Source of the DNA: Streptomyces sp. SUK 48 | Lineage (GTDB): Bacteria > Actinomycetota > Actinomycetes > Streptomycetales > Streptomycetaceae | DNA length: 64,000 nt | Reading direction: 5' to 3' | Assembly: GCF_009650765.1 (NCBI RefSeq) | Contig: NZ_CP045740.1 | Coordinates: 4,688,001 to 4,752,000 of the forward strand | Shown here: one piece after another, positions 16,389-23,983 of the stretch | Layout: every line of letters begins with the position of its first letter | How positions within the stretch are numbered: position 1 is the first letter of the stretch | Notes under the pieces: model-generated | Told to the model about the DNA's origin: nothing | Seen by the model: the letters and a program-made list of their open reading frames with translations, nothing else | Database searches by the model: none | Program-made: the position numbers and the translations under genes

Positions 16389-17252
16389 TCAGTCTTCCTT
16401 GATGCTCCGCAGTATGTCCCGGATGAGCTTCACGCTCGCCTCCGGCGCCAATGCTGCCGATCGTAGTACGTCGAACATGTTGCCGTAAGCGGCGAGATCC
16501 TCCGGGGCTTCCAGAACAGACGTCCCCCGAAGATTCTCGATGGCCACGGCATCCACCGTGGGTTCGGAATCGAAGCTGAAGGAAGAGAAGCCGGCGGTCG
16601 TGACCGCCAGCGCACCCGCGCCGAACGGGAGAACCTGAATCGTGACGTTCTTGCGCTTCGCCGCATCGAGGATCGCGGTCAGCTGCTCCCGGTGGATGTC
16701 GACGCTCACCAAGGGCTGCGCCACCACCACTTCCCAGAGGATGGCGGCATACGTCGCGCCGCCTTCCTTGATCTTCGCCTGCCGACCTTCCCGCACTTCG
16801 ACCAGCCGACTGATCTCATCGGGCGCGATGTAGTCGGGCCCTTCCGTGATGACCGCCTGTGCGTAGGCCGGAGTTTGCAGCAGGCCGGGAACGAGTGCGG
16901 GCTGCCACTGGCGGATATAGGTCGCGTCGTCCTCCAACGCGATGTGGTCGACGTAGTCCGGCCGCAGATGTTCGGCATGCTCGAGCCACCAGCCACGGTT
17001 CTTCGAGTGCTTGGCCAACTCCTCCAGCTTCGCGCGCACGTCGGTATCCATGACGCCGTAAGAATCGAGCAGCAATCGCACCTCGATCACGCGGGGCGTG
17101 GCCTGACCGGACTCGATACGACTGATCCGGGCCTGGCTCGACGCGATGATCTCGGCGGCCTGCGGTTGATCCAGCTTCGCGGCCTGTCGGTACTGCCTGA
17201 GCGCCGCACCCAGACGCCTGCTGCGCACCGTCGGCCGTCCACCTGTGGGCAA
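16389..17252 (-). CDS. XRE-family HTH regulator with DUF5753 domain
   Basis: 287 residues from TTG 17252. The HTH is at about residues 10-65 (LGAALRQYRQAAKLDQPQAA, SSQARISRIESGQATPRVIE). The DUF5753 domain is at about 95-280 (YIRQWQPALVPGLLQTPAYA, TIQVLPFGAGALAVTTAGFS). The TTG is chosen because the strong site GGAGAGGGGAGG lies 5 nt upstream, and PTGGRPTVRSRRLG is the usual family N-terminus; the extended frame upstream is not conserved-looking. With the DUF397 partner this forms the typical Streptomyces regulator pair linked to development. Confidence 0.88.
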   Translation of the reverse strand: MPTGGRPTVRSRRLGAALRQYRQAAKLDQPQAAEIIASSQARISRIESGQATPRVIEVRLLLDSYGVMDTDVRAKLEELAKHSKNRGWWLEHAEHLRPDYVDHIALEDDATYIRQWQPALVPGLLQTPAYAQAVITEGPDYIAPDEISRLVEVREGRQAKIKEGGATYAAILWEVVVAQPLVSVDIHREQLTAILDAAKRKNVTIQVLPFGAGALAVTTAGFSSFSFDSEPTVDAVAIENLRGTSVLEAPEDLAAYGNMFDVLRSAALAPEASVKLIRDILRSIKED

Positions 17253-17257
17253 TGGGG

Positions 17258-17269
17258 CCTCCCCTCTCC
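17258..17269 (-). promoter_or_regulatory. Strong ribosome binding site fixing a TTG start
   Basis: On the minus strand the sequence reads GGAGAGGGGAGG, then five bases, then TTG. It decides the start of the DUF5753 regulator at 17252 in place of upstream ATG codons. Confidence 0.75.
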
Positions 17270-17442
17270 ATCGGAAACCATCCCACACCAGATGCCAACT
17301 CCAAGAGTGCATCACGCGATTGAGGGACATCAATGCATGTATTCATCGATTCTCATTGCAGAGATGCTGAATCCAGCGCTAGCTTCTCGACCGGCGCCAC
17401 ATCGACGCCTGCCTCGACGCAACGTCAGGAGGAATGGCACCC

Positions 17443-17859
17443 ATGCCCAAAACGACTACCTTCCGCATCCCCAAGCACAGACGGCACGTGTCAACGGCCC
17501 GCCGGAACGTCGCCAAGTCCCTCGCGGACTGGGGTATCACTGATGAACTGGCAGACACAGTGGTCCTGTTGGTCAGCGAACTTGTCACCAACGCGGTGCG
17601 GCACTGCCGGGTCACCTGCGCCTTGGTCGAGGTCACGCTCACGCTCCGGGAGGGGGAACTTCGGCTGGAGGTCTCGGACCCGGAACGCGACCGGTTCCCC
17701 CAGCCCCGTGATCCCGCGCTGGACGAGGAGGGCGGACGCGGACTCGCACTCGTGGCGGCACTGGCCGAGACATGGGGCTACCAACGGGGGCCGTACACGA
17801 AGTGCGTATGGGCCACGTTCACACTCGCGGAGAACGCCGGTGTTCCGACGGCTTTATGA
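17443..17859 (+). CDS. HATPase_c anti-sigma-type ATP-binding protein
   Basis: 138 residues starting MPKTTTFRIPKHRRHVSTAR. It has the GHKL N-box region (LLVSELVTNAVRHC), a G1-type acidic segment (RLEVSDPERDRFPQ) and the G2-type GGRGLALVAALAETWGY. This is the RsbW/SpoIIAB-like family common near DUF397 genes in Streptomyces, serine kinases or ATP-binding partners of regulators. ATG 17443 is preferred over ATG 17434 because AGGAGG at 17427-17432 leaves a 10-nt spacer to it. It is divergent from the DUF5753 regulator. Confidence 0.9.
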   Translation: MPKTTTFRIPKHRRHVSTARRNVAKSLADWGITDELADTVVLLVSELVTNAVRHCRVTCALVEVTLTLREGELRLEVSDPERDRFPQPRDPALDEEGGRGLALVAALAETWGYQRGPYTKCVWATFTLAENAGVPTAL

Positions 17860-18733
17860 CGCCCTCGCGCGGCCGTTTTCCAGGTCCCGCCGCCGTAACA
17901 CCGAGGCGGCGGACCTGGAGATCGCGCGGGAGCTGCGGACCCCGGACCCGTACGTCTGGCGCCTGCCGAATCCGTACGACGCCCGCTGGCGCCGCTGGAC
18001 CGAACGCAACCGCGCGGCCGGCCACCGGGTGCCGATGCTGTGCGACGAAGCATGCTGGCAGAGCACCACGCATCCCCACCGACCCCTTCGGGAAACCGCC
18101 GACCGGACGGCACCGGCGTCAGCCCAGCGCGTCGATCGCCTTCACGATCAGGGCACGTGCCTCGGCGCCGTAGACGGCCATGCTCCGGAGCTGCTCGAAC
18201 GCCTTCACGTAGAGCGCGATCTCGGAGGGCTGGGTGATGTTCACCTCGGCGGAGACCAGCTCGACGGACACGAGGGTGTCGTCGTGCACATCGAATGTCT
18301 CCTTCGGCCACATCACACGCTCACGGGTGGCTGTCGGAATGATGCCGAACGACACCTGCGGGAGCGCGCCGGCGGTGAGGAGATAGCCGAGCTGAGCGGC
18401 CATCGCCTCGGCATCACCGAGCTGGTAGTAGAGAACCGCTTCCTCGACGAGGAACACGAACCGGTGGCCGGGCTCATGGATCACCTGCGACCGGCGCACA
18501 CGTGCAGCGGCAGCTTCCACGGCGTCGTCGGGCACGTCACGGAAGCGGGCGTCGATGCTCAGCAGGGCCTGCGCGTAGCCCGCGGTCTGGAGCAGTCCCG
18601 GGACGAGGACGGGGGAGTACACACGCAGCAACTCGGTTGCCCGGTACAGCTCGACGTAGCTGTCCTGAAGCCTGGCCAGTCCCGCCCGCACCCGCTGCTG
18701 CCACTCGCGGTACAGGGACTCCGCGTGCTGTGA
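17840..18733 (+). CDS. Small basic Streptomyces protein whose frame runs on into an antisense region
   Basis: A GTG at 17840 (after GGAGAACGCC) opens a frame reading VFRRLYDALARPFSRSRRRN, then AADLEIARELRTPDPYVWRL and RRWTERNRAAGHRVPMLCDE. It is arginine-rich with a Trp-containing core and has good codon bias up to about 18090. After that the frame has no stop until 18733 and lies antisense to the next regulator (18119-18970), so the native stop has probably been lost or displaced. The believable gene is about 85 residues. It overlaps the HATPase gene by 20 bp, suggesting coupling. I do not recognise a function. Confidence 0.4.
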   Translation: MFRRLYDALARPFSRSRRRNTEAADLEIARELRTPDPYVWRLPNPYDARWRRWTERNRAAGHRVPMLCDEACWQSTTHPHRPLRETADRTAPASAQRVDRLHDQGTCLGAVDGHAPELLERLHVERDLGGLGDVHLGGDQLDGHEGVVVHIECLLRPHHTLTGGCRNDAERHLRERAGGEEIAELSGHRLGITELVVENRFLDEEHEPVAGLMDHLRPAHTCSGSFHGVVGHVTEAGVDAQQGLRVARGLEQSRDEDGGVHTQQLGCPVQLDVAVLKPGQSRPHPLLPLAVQGLRVL

Positions 18734-18970
18734 GGCGGCGATCAGATCGGCCGCTTGGTCCGTGGCGCCGCTCGCACGACACCACAGGCGGATATCGGTC
18801 GGTGAGGGAGGCGTGCGGGCGTTTTCGATGCGCGACGTCTTGGCGTGGTGCCAACCGCACTCGTTGGCCAGCTCGGTGACCGTCAGTCCCGCGCTTCTCC
18901 TCAGGTCACGCAGTCGCCGCGCCACGTTCTGGCGGGCGGCTTGTGCGGAGGAGGATGGAGACGTGGTCAT
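18119..18970 (-). CDS. XRE-family HTH regulator with DUF5753 domain
   Basis: 283 residues. The HTH is at about 12-70 (VARRLRDLRRSAGLTVTELA, GWHHAKTSRIENARTPPSPT). The DUF5753 domain contains YSPVLVPGLLQTAGYAQALL and RVRRSQVIHEPGHRFVFLVE. It follows the DUF6879 gene by 22 bp on the same strand, an arrangement seen repeatedly in Streptomyces where the partner replaces DUF397. It is probably a DNA-binding regulator controlling its own small operon. Confidence 0.9.
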   Translation of the reverse strand: MTTSPSSSAQAARQNVARRLRDLRRSAGLTVTELANECGWHHAKTSRIENARTPPSPTDIRLWCRASGATDQAADLIAASQHAESLYREWQQRVRAGLARLQDSYVELYRATELLRVYSPVLVPGLLQTAGYAQALLSIDARFRDVPDDAVEAAAARVRRSQVIHEPGHRFVFLVEEAVLYYQLGDAEAMAAQLGYLLTAGALPQVSFGIIPTATRERVMWPKETFDVHDDTLVSVELVSAEVNITQPSEIALYVKAFEQLRSMAVYGAEARALIVKAIDALG

Positions 18971-18992
18971 GAACTGGCCAACGACACTTCTG

Positions 18993-19526
18993 TCAGTGGA
19001 TCTCGTAGATCTCGTGGGGGACGGCGCGTTCCCAGACTGCCTCGAAGGCGTCCGAACACTGCTTGACGATACCCGGCTCGGAACGCAACTCCAATGGCGG
19101 GTCGGCCCATTCGCCCACGCCGGTGAAGTGATTGAAGAGGACCTGCGTCCCGTCGAAGATCCACAGATCCGCGCCGGGCAGCATCAGGTCGACCGCGCGC
19201 GGGCGCGGCAACCACCGGACCTGCTCGCCGGCCGTGACATTGATGACCGTGGCCGCGTGCTCGTAGCGGATGTAGTCGGTGACCGGCTCGGAGACGACGC
19301 GTGCACGTCGTACGACGACGCCCCGGGCGACTGCACGGGAGATCAGGTCCACCCAAGGCGACCAGTACTCCGAGGCGGGGTCAAGGTCCCTGTGGCCCGT
19401 CTCGAGCCACGCGTTGAAGTCGTCGGCCTCGTCGCCGACCGCGTACTGGTCACGCATTTCGAGGTGGACCGCGGAGTGCTGGGCGGCCTCCATCAGTTCG
19501 TCAAAGCTGGGCACGTTCTGCGGCAT
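18993..19526 (-). CDS. DUF6879-family protein
   Basis: 177 residues starting MPQNVPSFDELMEAAQHSAV. It contains HLEMRDQYAVGDEADDFNAW, then RGVVVRRARVVSEPVTDYIR, WLPRPRAVDLMLPGADLWIF and LFNHFTGVGEW. These are the marks of DUF6879 proteins, which are co-encoded with DUF5753 HTH regulators. Its biochemical role is unknown. It is the first gene of a two-gene operon with the regulator at 18119. The 234 bp upstream (19527-19760) contain nothing I can name. Confidence 0.85.
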   Translation of the reverse strand: MPQNVPSFDELMEAAQHSAVHLEMRDQYAVGDEADDFNAWLETGHRDLDPASEYWSPWVDLISRAVARGVVVRRARVVSEPVTDYIRYEHAATVINVTAGEQVRWLPRPRAVDLMLPGADLWIFDGTQVLFNHFTGVGEWADPPLELRSEPGIVKQCSDAFEAVWERAVPHEIYEIH

Positions 19527-19760
19527 CGCGGGCCTTCCTGGGTGTCGACAGTAGGCGGACCGGAATCCGCATCAACTTCCAGTTGGATAACAGCAGTAGC
19601 GAGCGCACGTATCTCTTTCGGAAGGGATTGGCGCATATCGATGTTCAAAGCCGGCGCGTCTGCCCCTGCGTCGCCCCTCATGAATCCGGTCGGGCGCTGA
19701 CAGCCGGACTGCCCCGGACGCCGATCAGGCGGAGGAGCAGCCCGGACTTGAGCAGTGGCC

Positions 19761-20309
19761 TTACGCTCCCGCGGCGGCCATGACGCGGGACCGCAGAGGC
19801 TCGGTCGTCAGCATGTCGGTGAACTGCCACGAGTAGTTCGTGACCTCTTCCTCCTGCAACTCGGCCGCGTCCGCGGTGGTGCGGAACAGGAAGCGGAAGT
19901 CGAAGTGCGGGTGTTCCGGTTCGCCCTTCGCGTCGTTCGCCGGGATGGTGTGGACGTCGATGTGCAGGGGCGTCTCACCGTCCGGCTCCACCTGATCGCG
20001 GCTGATACCGGTCTCCTCGGCCAACTCGCGCAGGGCGGCATCCCGCAGGCTCGCGTCACCGCTCTCGACGTGCCCGCCGGGCAGCAGCCATTTGCGCAGG
20101 GCGCGGTGTTCGATGGTGAGAACGCGGCCGTCGGGCCGGACCAGGGCCGCTCCGGCGGTGACGTGTCCGAGGAACTCCTTGCGCGAGGCGATCGAGTCGC
20201 CGGTCTTCTCGATGCCCTCCCGCAGAGGTGCCAGGGCATCCGTCTCGTCCGGGTGATCGGCGAGGTAGGCGTCGACGGTGTCGCGCACGTGCTGTGCGGT
20301 GATCGGCAT
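19761..20309 (-). CDS. Nudix hydrolase
   Basis: 182 residues. The Nudix box is complete: GGHVESGDASLRDAALRELA followed by EETGIS, i.e. G-x5-E-x7-R-E-L-x-E-E-x-G-I. An N-terminal helical part of about 50 residues precedes the fold. Nudix enzymes hydrolyse nucleoside diphosphates linked to another group; the substrate is unknown. It begins 12 bp after the stop of the adenosylhomocysteinase-like gene, so both are probably co-transcribed and may act on related nucleotide metabolites. Confidence 0.9.
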   Translation of the reverse strand: MPITAQHVRDTVDAYLADHPDETDALAPLREGIEKTGDSIASRKEFLGHVTAGAALVRPDGRVLTIEHRALRKWLLPGGHVESGDASLRDAALRELAEETGISRDQVEPDGETPLHIDVHTIPANDAKGEPEHPHFDFRFLFRTTADAAELQEEEVTNYSWQFTDMLTTEPLRSRVMAAAGA

Positions 20310-20321
20310 GCGACGGTTCTC

Positions 20322-21443
20322 CTAACGGTTGAAGTACTTCAGCCACGTTCCGGCGATGGCCGCGCGATCCGTGGCGTCGACCTCGTGCATACCGGGTCCG
20401 AGGTCCCCGCGCGTGAGGACTCGGATGCCCGCGAGGATTTCTGCCTGCACGAGGTGGATGAACGGGCCCACGCTGGCACCGTGCAGGAAGTTGACGGCGT
20501 TGCCGCTGTTGAGCAGGTAGAAGTAGTGGCCCACCGTCTGGTACCGGGTGACGTGCTCCCCGTTCGGGGTCCGGTGGTACACGGCAGGGAGACCGGCCAG
20601 GTCGAGTTCGTCCTCGCTGCTGGTGACCGTGGCGACGTACGCGCCGTTCCGCAGGGCGGAGAAGTCTTCGCCCCGCAGTGACACGGCACCGGTCGCGCAC
20701 AGGACGAGACCTGCCCCCTGTAATGCGGCGTCGCGGTCCCTGGCGACGGTGAAGCCCTGCGCGAGAGCCTGTGTGCGCCGGACCGGGTCGACGTCGTGGA
20801 CGGTGACCTGTACGCCCTTGGCGTGCAGCAGCCGGGCGATGCTCGATCCGAGCTTGCCGAAGCCGATCACCAGGGCCGGGCGGCCGTGCAGGATGTCACC
20901 GCGGCCACGCATCAGTGCCTCGGTCGAGAACACGACCGACTGGCCCACGAGGAAGTCCTCGGGGTCCTTCAGCGGAGAGCGGGCGACGGAGACGACGGGG
21001 CAGGGCAGTTTCCCGGCGCTCGCGTACCGCTTGTGCCCGTTCTCGGTGTCCTCGACCACGCCCAGAATCCGGCCCGAGAACCGTTCGCACAGAGCGTCGA
21101 GGGCCGGCGCGAAGTACCCGCCGACGTCGAGCAGCACGACAGCCTCACCACCGGCTCGGGACTCGATGTAGTCGACCGCGCTGTCAGGGTCCTCGAACAG
21201 TTCCCGCGAGAGGACGTCACACTGAGTCGTCCTCTCGATCTCGCGGCGAGCGGCGGGGTCGACGGACTTCGGCTTGGGCAGCACGGCGCGCAGATCGGCG
21301 CCGATGCCCACGGCCCGCACGAACGAGGGGCGCTCGGGCAGCAGGTGTGTGATCAGGAACGCCGACGGTTTCTCCGCCGGGACGAAGGCGTGGGCGATAC
21401 GGGCGAAGTACGAGTCGAGCCGGGCACGCTCGAACTGCTCCAT
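20322..21443 (-). CDS. Adenosylhomocysteinase-like NAD-binding protein
   Basis: 373 residues from ATG 21443 (MEQFERARLDSYFARIAHAF), preceded by AAGGGAAG. The C-terminal half has a Rossmann motif (ALVIGFGKLGSSIARLLHAK) and the AdoHcyase-type follow-up VHDVDPVRRTQALAQGFTV, ATGAVSLRGEDFSALRNGAY and ATVTSSEDELDL. True S-adenosylhomocysteine hydrolases are over 420 residues and have His/Asp/Glu/Asn/Lys catalytic positions that I cannot confirm here. It is likely a divergent dehydrogenase relative with another substrate. It is paired with a Nudix enzyme. Confidence 0.7.
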   Translation of the reverse strand: MEQFERARLDSYFARIAHAFVPAEKPSAFLITHLLPERPSFVRAVGIGADLRAVLPKPKSVDPAARREIERTTQCDVLSRELFEDPDSAVDYIESRAGGEAVVLLDVGGYFAPALDALCERFSGRILGVVEDTENGHKRYASAGKLPCPVVSVARSPLKDPEDFLVGQSVVFSTEALMRGRGDILHGRPALVIGFGKLGSSIARLLHAKGVQVTVHDVDPVRRTQALAQGFTVARDRDAALQGAGLVLCATGAVSLRGEDFSALRNGAYVATVTSSEDELDLAGLPAVYHRTPNGEHVTRYQTVGHYFYLLNSGNAVNFLHGASVGPFIHLVQAEILAGIRVLTRGDLGPGMHEVDATDRAAIAGTWLKYFNR

Positions 21444-21604
21444 GGGCTCACTTCCCTTGATCGGACGGTATGGCCCGGGGCAGGTGGCGGACCTGCGCCA
21501 GTGCCGGTGAGCGCGCGAGCCGCCGAGGTCCTGGGCGCTCGCCTCACAGCGGAAGGCGATGGGTGACCGCACCGAGGTGCGTACGGAAGCCGGCGGCGTG
21601 AGCG

Positions 21605-22060
21605 TCAGCACGGCCCAGATCGCAACTCATGCTCGTGGGCCGCTTCCGCAGCCTCGATAAGCTGGTCGAACTGGAGGTAGTACAGCTCGACTTGCATGGC
21701 GGTGAGCACGAGCATCGTCTCGCAGGTGTCGCCGTCCTCGTAGTGCACGGTCACCGGCAGAGCGGCCTGTCGTGCGCGGTGGTCGTAGACGGCATCCCGC
21801 TTCAGGGGCGTGACATGCGTGACCGAGACCGGCACCGGGCGCAGGGTGCGGCCGTCGGACCGTGCCCGCCAGTCCTCACCACCGCCGGGCGGGCGCAGCT
21901 GGTACGACGCTGACGAGTCGCTCGGCAGGGCGACGACCGCGCCGATCCTGCCCGCCTTCGCGAGGTCGAGGGCGAGGTCGCCGAGGCGGGGATGGAACGA
22001 GGTGCCGAAGGCTAACTCCGGCTTTGGGAAGGTCTGTTGATGGGAGTTCTGTTCCGTCAT
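21605..22060 (-). CDS. Hypothetical protein (151 aa)
   Basis: 151 residues starting MTEQNSHQQTFPKPELAFGT. It has a beta-rich centre (SVTHVTPLKRDAVYDHRARQ, VTVHYEDGDTCETMLVLT) and a helical end (MQVELYYLQFDQLIEAAEAA). I do not recognise a family. It sits between the TPR-type XRE regulator and the adenosylhomocysteinase-like gene on the same strand, 161 bp upstream of the latter. It probably belongs to the same functional group. A 14-bp palindrome lies just before it (22099-22112). Confidence 0.7.
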   Translation of the reverse strand: MTEQNSHQQTFPKPELAFGTSFHPRLGDLALDLAKAGRIGAVVALPSDSSASYQLRPPGGGEDWRARSDGRTLRPVPVSVTHVTPLKRDAVYDHRARQAALPVTVHYEDGDTCETMLVLTAMQVELYYLQFDQLIEAAEAAHEHELRSGPC

Positions 22061-22098
22061 GCCTCGAAGCTAGGAAAGTCTCCGGGAGGCAATATGAA

Positions 22099-22112
22099 TC
22101 GTAGGAATACGA
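22099..22112. promoter_or_regulatory. Palindrome TCGTAGGAATACGA, candidate operator
   Basis: A perfect inverted repeat TCGTA-GGAA-TACGA lies 39 bp upstream of the start at 22060 and 4 bp beyond the stop of the XRE/TPR gene at 22116. It sits in an unusually AT-rich patch (AATATGAATCGTAGGAATAC). It is a plausible operator for the adjacent regulator. Confidence 0.4.
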
Positions 22113-22115
22113 CCC

Positions 22116-23345
22116 CTATCCGTCGAGGTGGAAGCGGTCCGACATGCGACGCAGCTTCTCCCGGGTCGTCGCCCGCTCGGCGTACACGATGCTGCGCAGG
22201 GTTGACCGGGCGATGGGATGGTTGCGGACGAGCTGGGGCGCGATGCGCTCGGCCGTCTCCAGTTCGGCCAGTGCCTTGCCGCGGTTCCCGTCCCACAGCC
22301 AGGCACGCGCCAGGTCCATGTGGTGATGGCCACGCCGGGAGTTGGGGAGCGAGCCGACCAGAGACGGGTTCGTACGGCGGTTTATCGTCAGCGCCTTGTG
22401 CTGCTCGTGCATCTCCAGCGCCACGCTGATCGCGTGAATCTGCACGTTGCCGGGGGAGAACGTCAGGCTGTGGCGGTCGTACACAGGAGGGCCGTCGTAC
22501 TCCGCCAGCCGGTCGGCTGCGGTACGTGCGTGAGAGACGCGGTCCTCGGCTTCCGCGCTGTGGCCCGCTCGTGCGGCGGAGACAGCCGCGCGAAGCTGGA
22601 GGGAGCCCCAGGCGCGGAGGGCGAGAGGCTCACCCTGGTCGTATGCCTGCTGCACGGAGCGAATGGCCTTGTCCGACAGCGCGATGGCGTCGTCCCAGTC
22701 CGCTGTGGCCCACATGTCCCAGACACGCATCCAGTCGGCGACGGCGGGCAGGACGGGGTCGGCGGACTGCCGGGCGGACCAAGCGGCCCGCTCACATGCC
22801 ATGGCGACCAGCTCAGGGTGTCCAAGAGCGTGCGCGGCGGTGTGGGCGAACTTGCAGCACACGGCGTAGATCGCGAACGCCTCTTCCCGCTCGTGTCCCG
22901 TGGCGACCTCGGCGAGGGCACGCGCCTCGCGGAACAGGTCGGGAAGCACTTCCATGATCGCCACGTTGGCGGCGGCGTCACGCAGCCGATGCAGCCGGGC
23001 GGTCTCCTGCCAGAGTCGGCGGGCGGGCCGGGGGGTTCCGTCGAAGACGGGGGCGAGGTCGTAGCGACGCAGTTCGCGCGTGATCGCAGCGGCCACGACC
23101 TGCCATTGGTTCTCGGCCGGGGAGCTGCTGTACGGCCGCCCGATCAGGTCGTTCGGATGAATGTGCAGCTCCGACGCCAGCCGGTTGAGCAGACTGACGC
23201 GGTCCAGTTCGATGAGCCCGCGTTCCATCTTGGACACCCAGCCCTGCGTCTTGCCCAGGGCGGCAGCGAGGTCGGCCTGCGTCATGCCGAGGCGAAGCCT
23301 CGCACGGCGTGCGCGACGGCCGATCTCTTCGGCTTCTTCCAGCAT
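22116..23345 (-). CDS. XRE-family HTH regulator with TPR-like C-terminal region
   Basis: 409 residues. A clear Cro/C1-type HTH occupies about residues 10-65 (RRARLRLGMTQADLAAALGK, TQGWVSKMERGLIELDRVSL). The rest is helical and repeat-like (AHALGHPELVAMACERAAWS, DDAIALSDKAIRSVQQAYDQ, DLARAWLWDGNRGKALAELE), as in many actinobacterial regulators that sense ligands through a TPR domain. It is the first gene of a run of minus-strand genes (21605, 20322, 19761) and is a likely regulator of them. Confidence 0.88.
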   Translation of the reverse strand: MLEEAEEIGRRARRARLRLGMTQADLAAALGKTQGWVSKMERGLIELDRVSLLNRLASELHIHPNDLIGRPYSSSPAENQWQVVAAAITRELRRYDLAPVFDGTPRPARRLWQETARLHRLRDAAANVAIMEVLPDLFREARALAEVATGHEREEAFAIYAVCCKFAHTAAHALGHPELVAMACERAAWSARQSADPVLPAVADWMRVWDMWATADWDDAIALSDKAIRSVQQAYDQGEPLALRAWGSLQLRAAVSAARAGHSAEAEDRVSHARTAADRLAEYDGPPVYDRHSLTFSPGNVQIHAISVALEMHEQHKALTINRRTNPSLVGSLPNSRRGHHHMDLARAWLWDGNRGKALAELETAERIAPQLVRNHPIARSTLRSIVYAERATTREKLRRMSDRFHLDG

Positions 23346-23545
23346 CAGTGCGCCCCCCTATGGGTGGGGCGCCGGCGGTCCAGCGGGCGGCGAGGCATCG
23401 TGCTCCATCCGTCGAGGCTTCTACCATCGACGGTACCGAGGCCGTGTGCCGCGTGTGGAGTACTCCAGGTCACGGAAGTCCTCACCGCGCGGCCGAGCTG
23501 AGGGTGGAGATCGGTTCCTGAACACCGTGGTGAGAGGGGATGGGC

Positions 23546-23911
23546 ATGTCGAATACCGAGGGCGCGCGACTGTTCCGGGAAGCCTGGATCGCCGGAGTCC
23601 GCCAGCACTTCCCCGGTGAGCCGAAGGCCGGTTACGTCACGCCGTGGGAGGACACCCCGCAGTGGGAGCGTGAGGCCGCGGGGGCGGTGTATGAGCAGGT
23701 CCGGCACTTCTTCGAGGTCAGTGGCGGGAGCACGGCCCGGTTGTCACGCGAGCAGAAGAGCCGCTTCGTCGCGACGTGCTGGACGGCCCAGATGTTCCGG
23801 CACTTCGAGGACCCGAAGCCGGGGTATGTCGCCGACTGGGCCGAACTGCCCGGCTGGCAGCAGGAGACCGACGCGGATGTGTTTGAAGCCATCGAGAAGT
23901 CGGTGACGTGA
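23546..23911 (+). CDS. Small protein with an internally duplicated module
   Basis: 121 residues from ATG 23546 (GAGAGGGG just upstream makes this ATG better spaced than 23540). The two halves are related: FPGEPKAGYVTPWEDTPQWE with AVYEQVRHFFE, and FEDPKPGYVADWAELPGWQQ with DVFEAIEKSV. Each half has the pattern K-x-GYV-x2-W-x2-x-P-x-W, then E and a C-terminal amphipathic helix. The function is unknown. It diverges from the XRE/TPR regulator. Confidence 0.75.
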   Translation: MSNTEGARLFREAWIAGVRQHFPGEPKAGYVTPWEDTPQWEREAAGAVYEQVRHFFEVSGGSTARLSREQKSRFVATCWTAQMFRHFEDPKPGYVADWAELPGWQQETDADVFEAIEKSVT

Positions 23912-23983
23912 CCGCCGAGCGCTCTTCGGTCGAAGACCCCCTGGTGGCCTTGACCTGGAGCTGTCGCAGATCGGCACCCTGAC

